From: Baffinella frigidus
Taxonomy: Eukaryota > Cryptophyceae > Cryptomonadales > Baffinellaceae
Assembly (NCBI GenBank): GCA_026770585.1
Contig: MU646365.1
Span: forward strand, 299,087-311,743
Reading direction: 5' to 3'
Length of the DNA: 12,657 nucleotides
Position 1 is the stretch's first letter; each line of letters begins with the position of its first letter. The notes beneath the pieces are model-generated. The model did no database searches and was not told the DNA's origin. It saw nothing but the letters and a program-made list of their open reading frames with translations. A program made the position numbers and the translations under genes. Below are positions 12,547 to 12,657 of this stretch, one piece after another.

Positions 12547-12657
12547 GTTTGGGGTTTGGGGTTTAGGGTTTGGGGTTTAGGGTTTGGGGTTTGGGGTTTG
12601 GGGTTTAGGGTTTAGGGTTTAGGGTTTGGGGTTTGGGGTTTGGGGTTTGGGGTGTGG
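12547..12657 (+). repeat. Clean TTTGGGG/TTTAGGG array at the right edge
   Basis: Near-perfect heptamers with little drift, running off the window. It forms the end of the intron before exon 1. It is internal, so it is not evidence of a chromosome end. Confidence 0.92.

Noticed and set aside
12547-12657. A chromosome end
   Set aside because: Heptamer arrays are interspersed through the whole window within introns and are degenerate; nothing marks a terminus.

Overview
This is nuclear DNA of a eukaryote, probably an alga or protist with Arabidopsis-type (TTTAGGG) telomeres. Short exons, GT-AG introns, CTAAC-like branch sites and many degenerate TTTAGGG-like heptamers all point that way. A chromerid, dinoflagellate or green alga would fit, but the sequence alone does not decide the genus. 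No bacterial-style genes, tRNA, rRNA or CRISPR array were seen.

The long open frames here are artefacts of stop-free heptamer repeats. The real content is one split gene on the minus strand that fills the window. I read 18 short exons (38 to 122 nt) between 12543 and 215. Introns average about 645 nt, and about 11% of the span is coding. All 17 exon junctions agree in phase, with no internal stop. The 456 codons that result give a leucine-rich-repeat (LRR) region of about 166 residues (12543 to 8933), a 40-residue linker (8209 to 8090), and WD40 blades (6819 to 1753). Two of the blades become canonical only after splicing. An acidic, EF-hand-like segment (1287 to 1189) and a tentative last exon (286 to 215) follow. 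The start codon lies beyond the right edge.

The introns are made largely of telomere-like repeats, C-rich (CCCTAAA) on the sense strand in most introns. They also hold partial copies of the neighbouring exon ends, called echoes here. Copies upstream of an exon nearly always keep the acceptor and the exon start; copies downstream nearly always keep the exon end and the donor. Two minisatellites (2687-2843 and 9031-9450) are amplified acceptor regions. One echo, 4960-5114, could be an alternative exon that is in phase at both ends.

Three families of small non-autonomous elements lie in the introns: a CCACTCGAG-ended family (two good copies and one decayed) whose 42-bp central palindrome has been replaced between copies; a CCACACAGCGG-ended family (three copies); and one 154-bp foldback element at 6401-6554. 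None encodes a protein. Nothing convincing was found on the plus strand.
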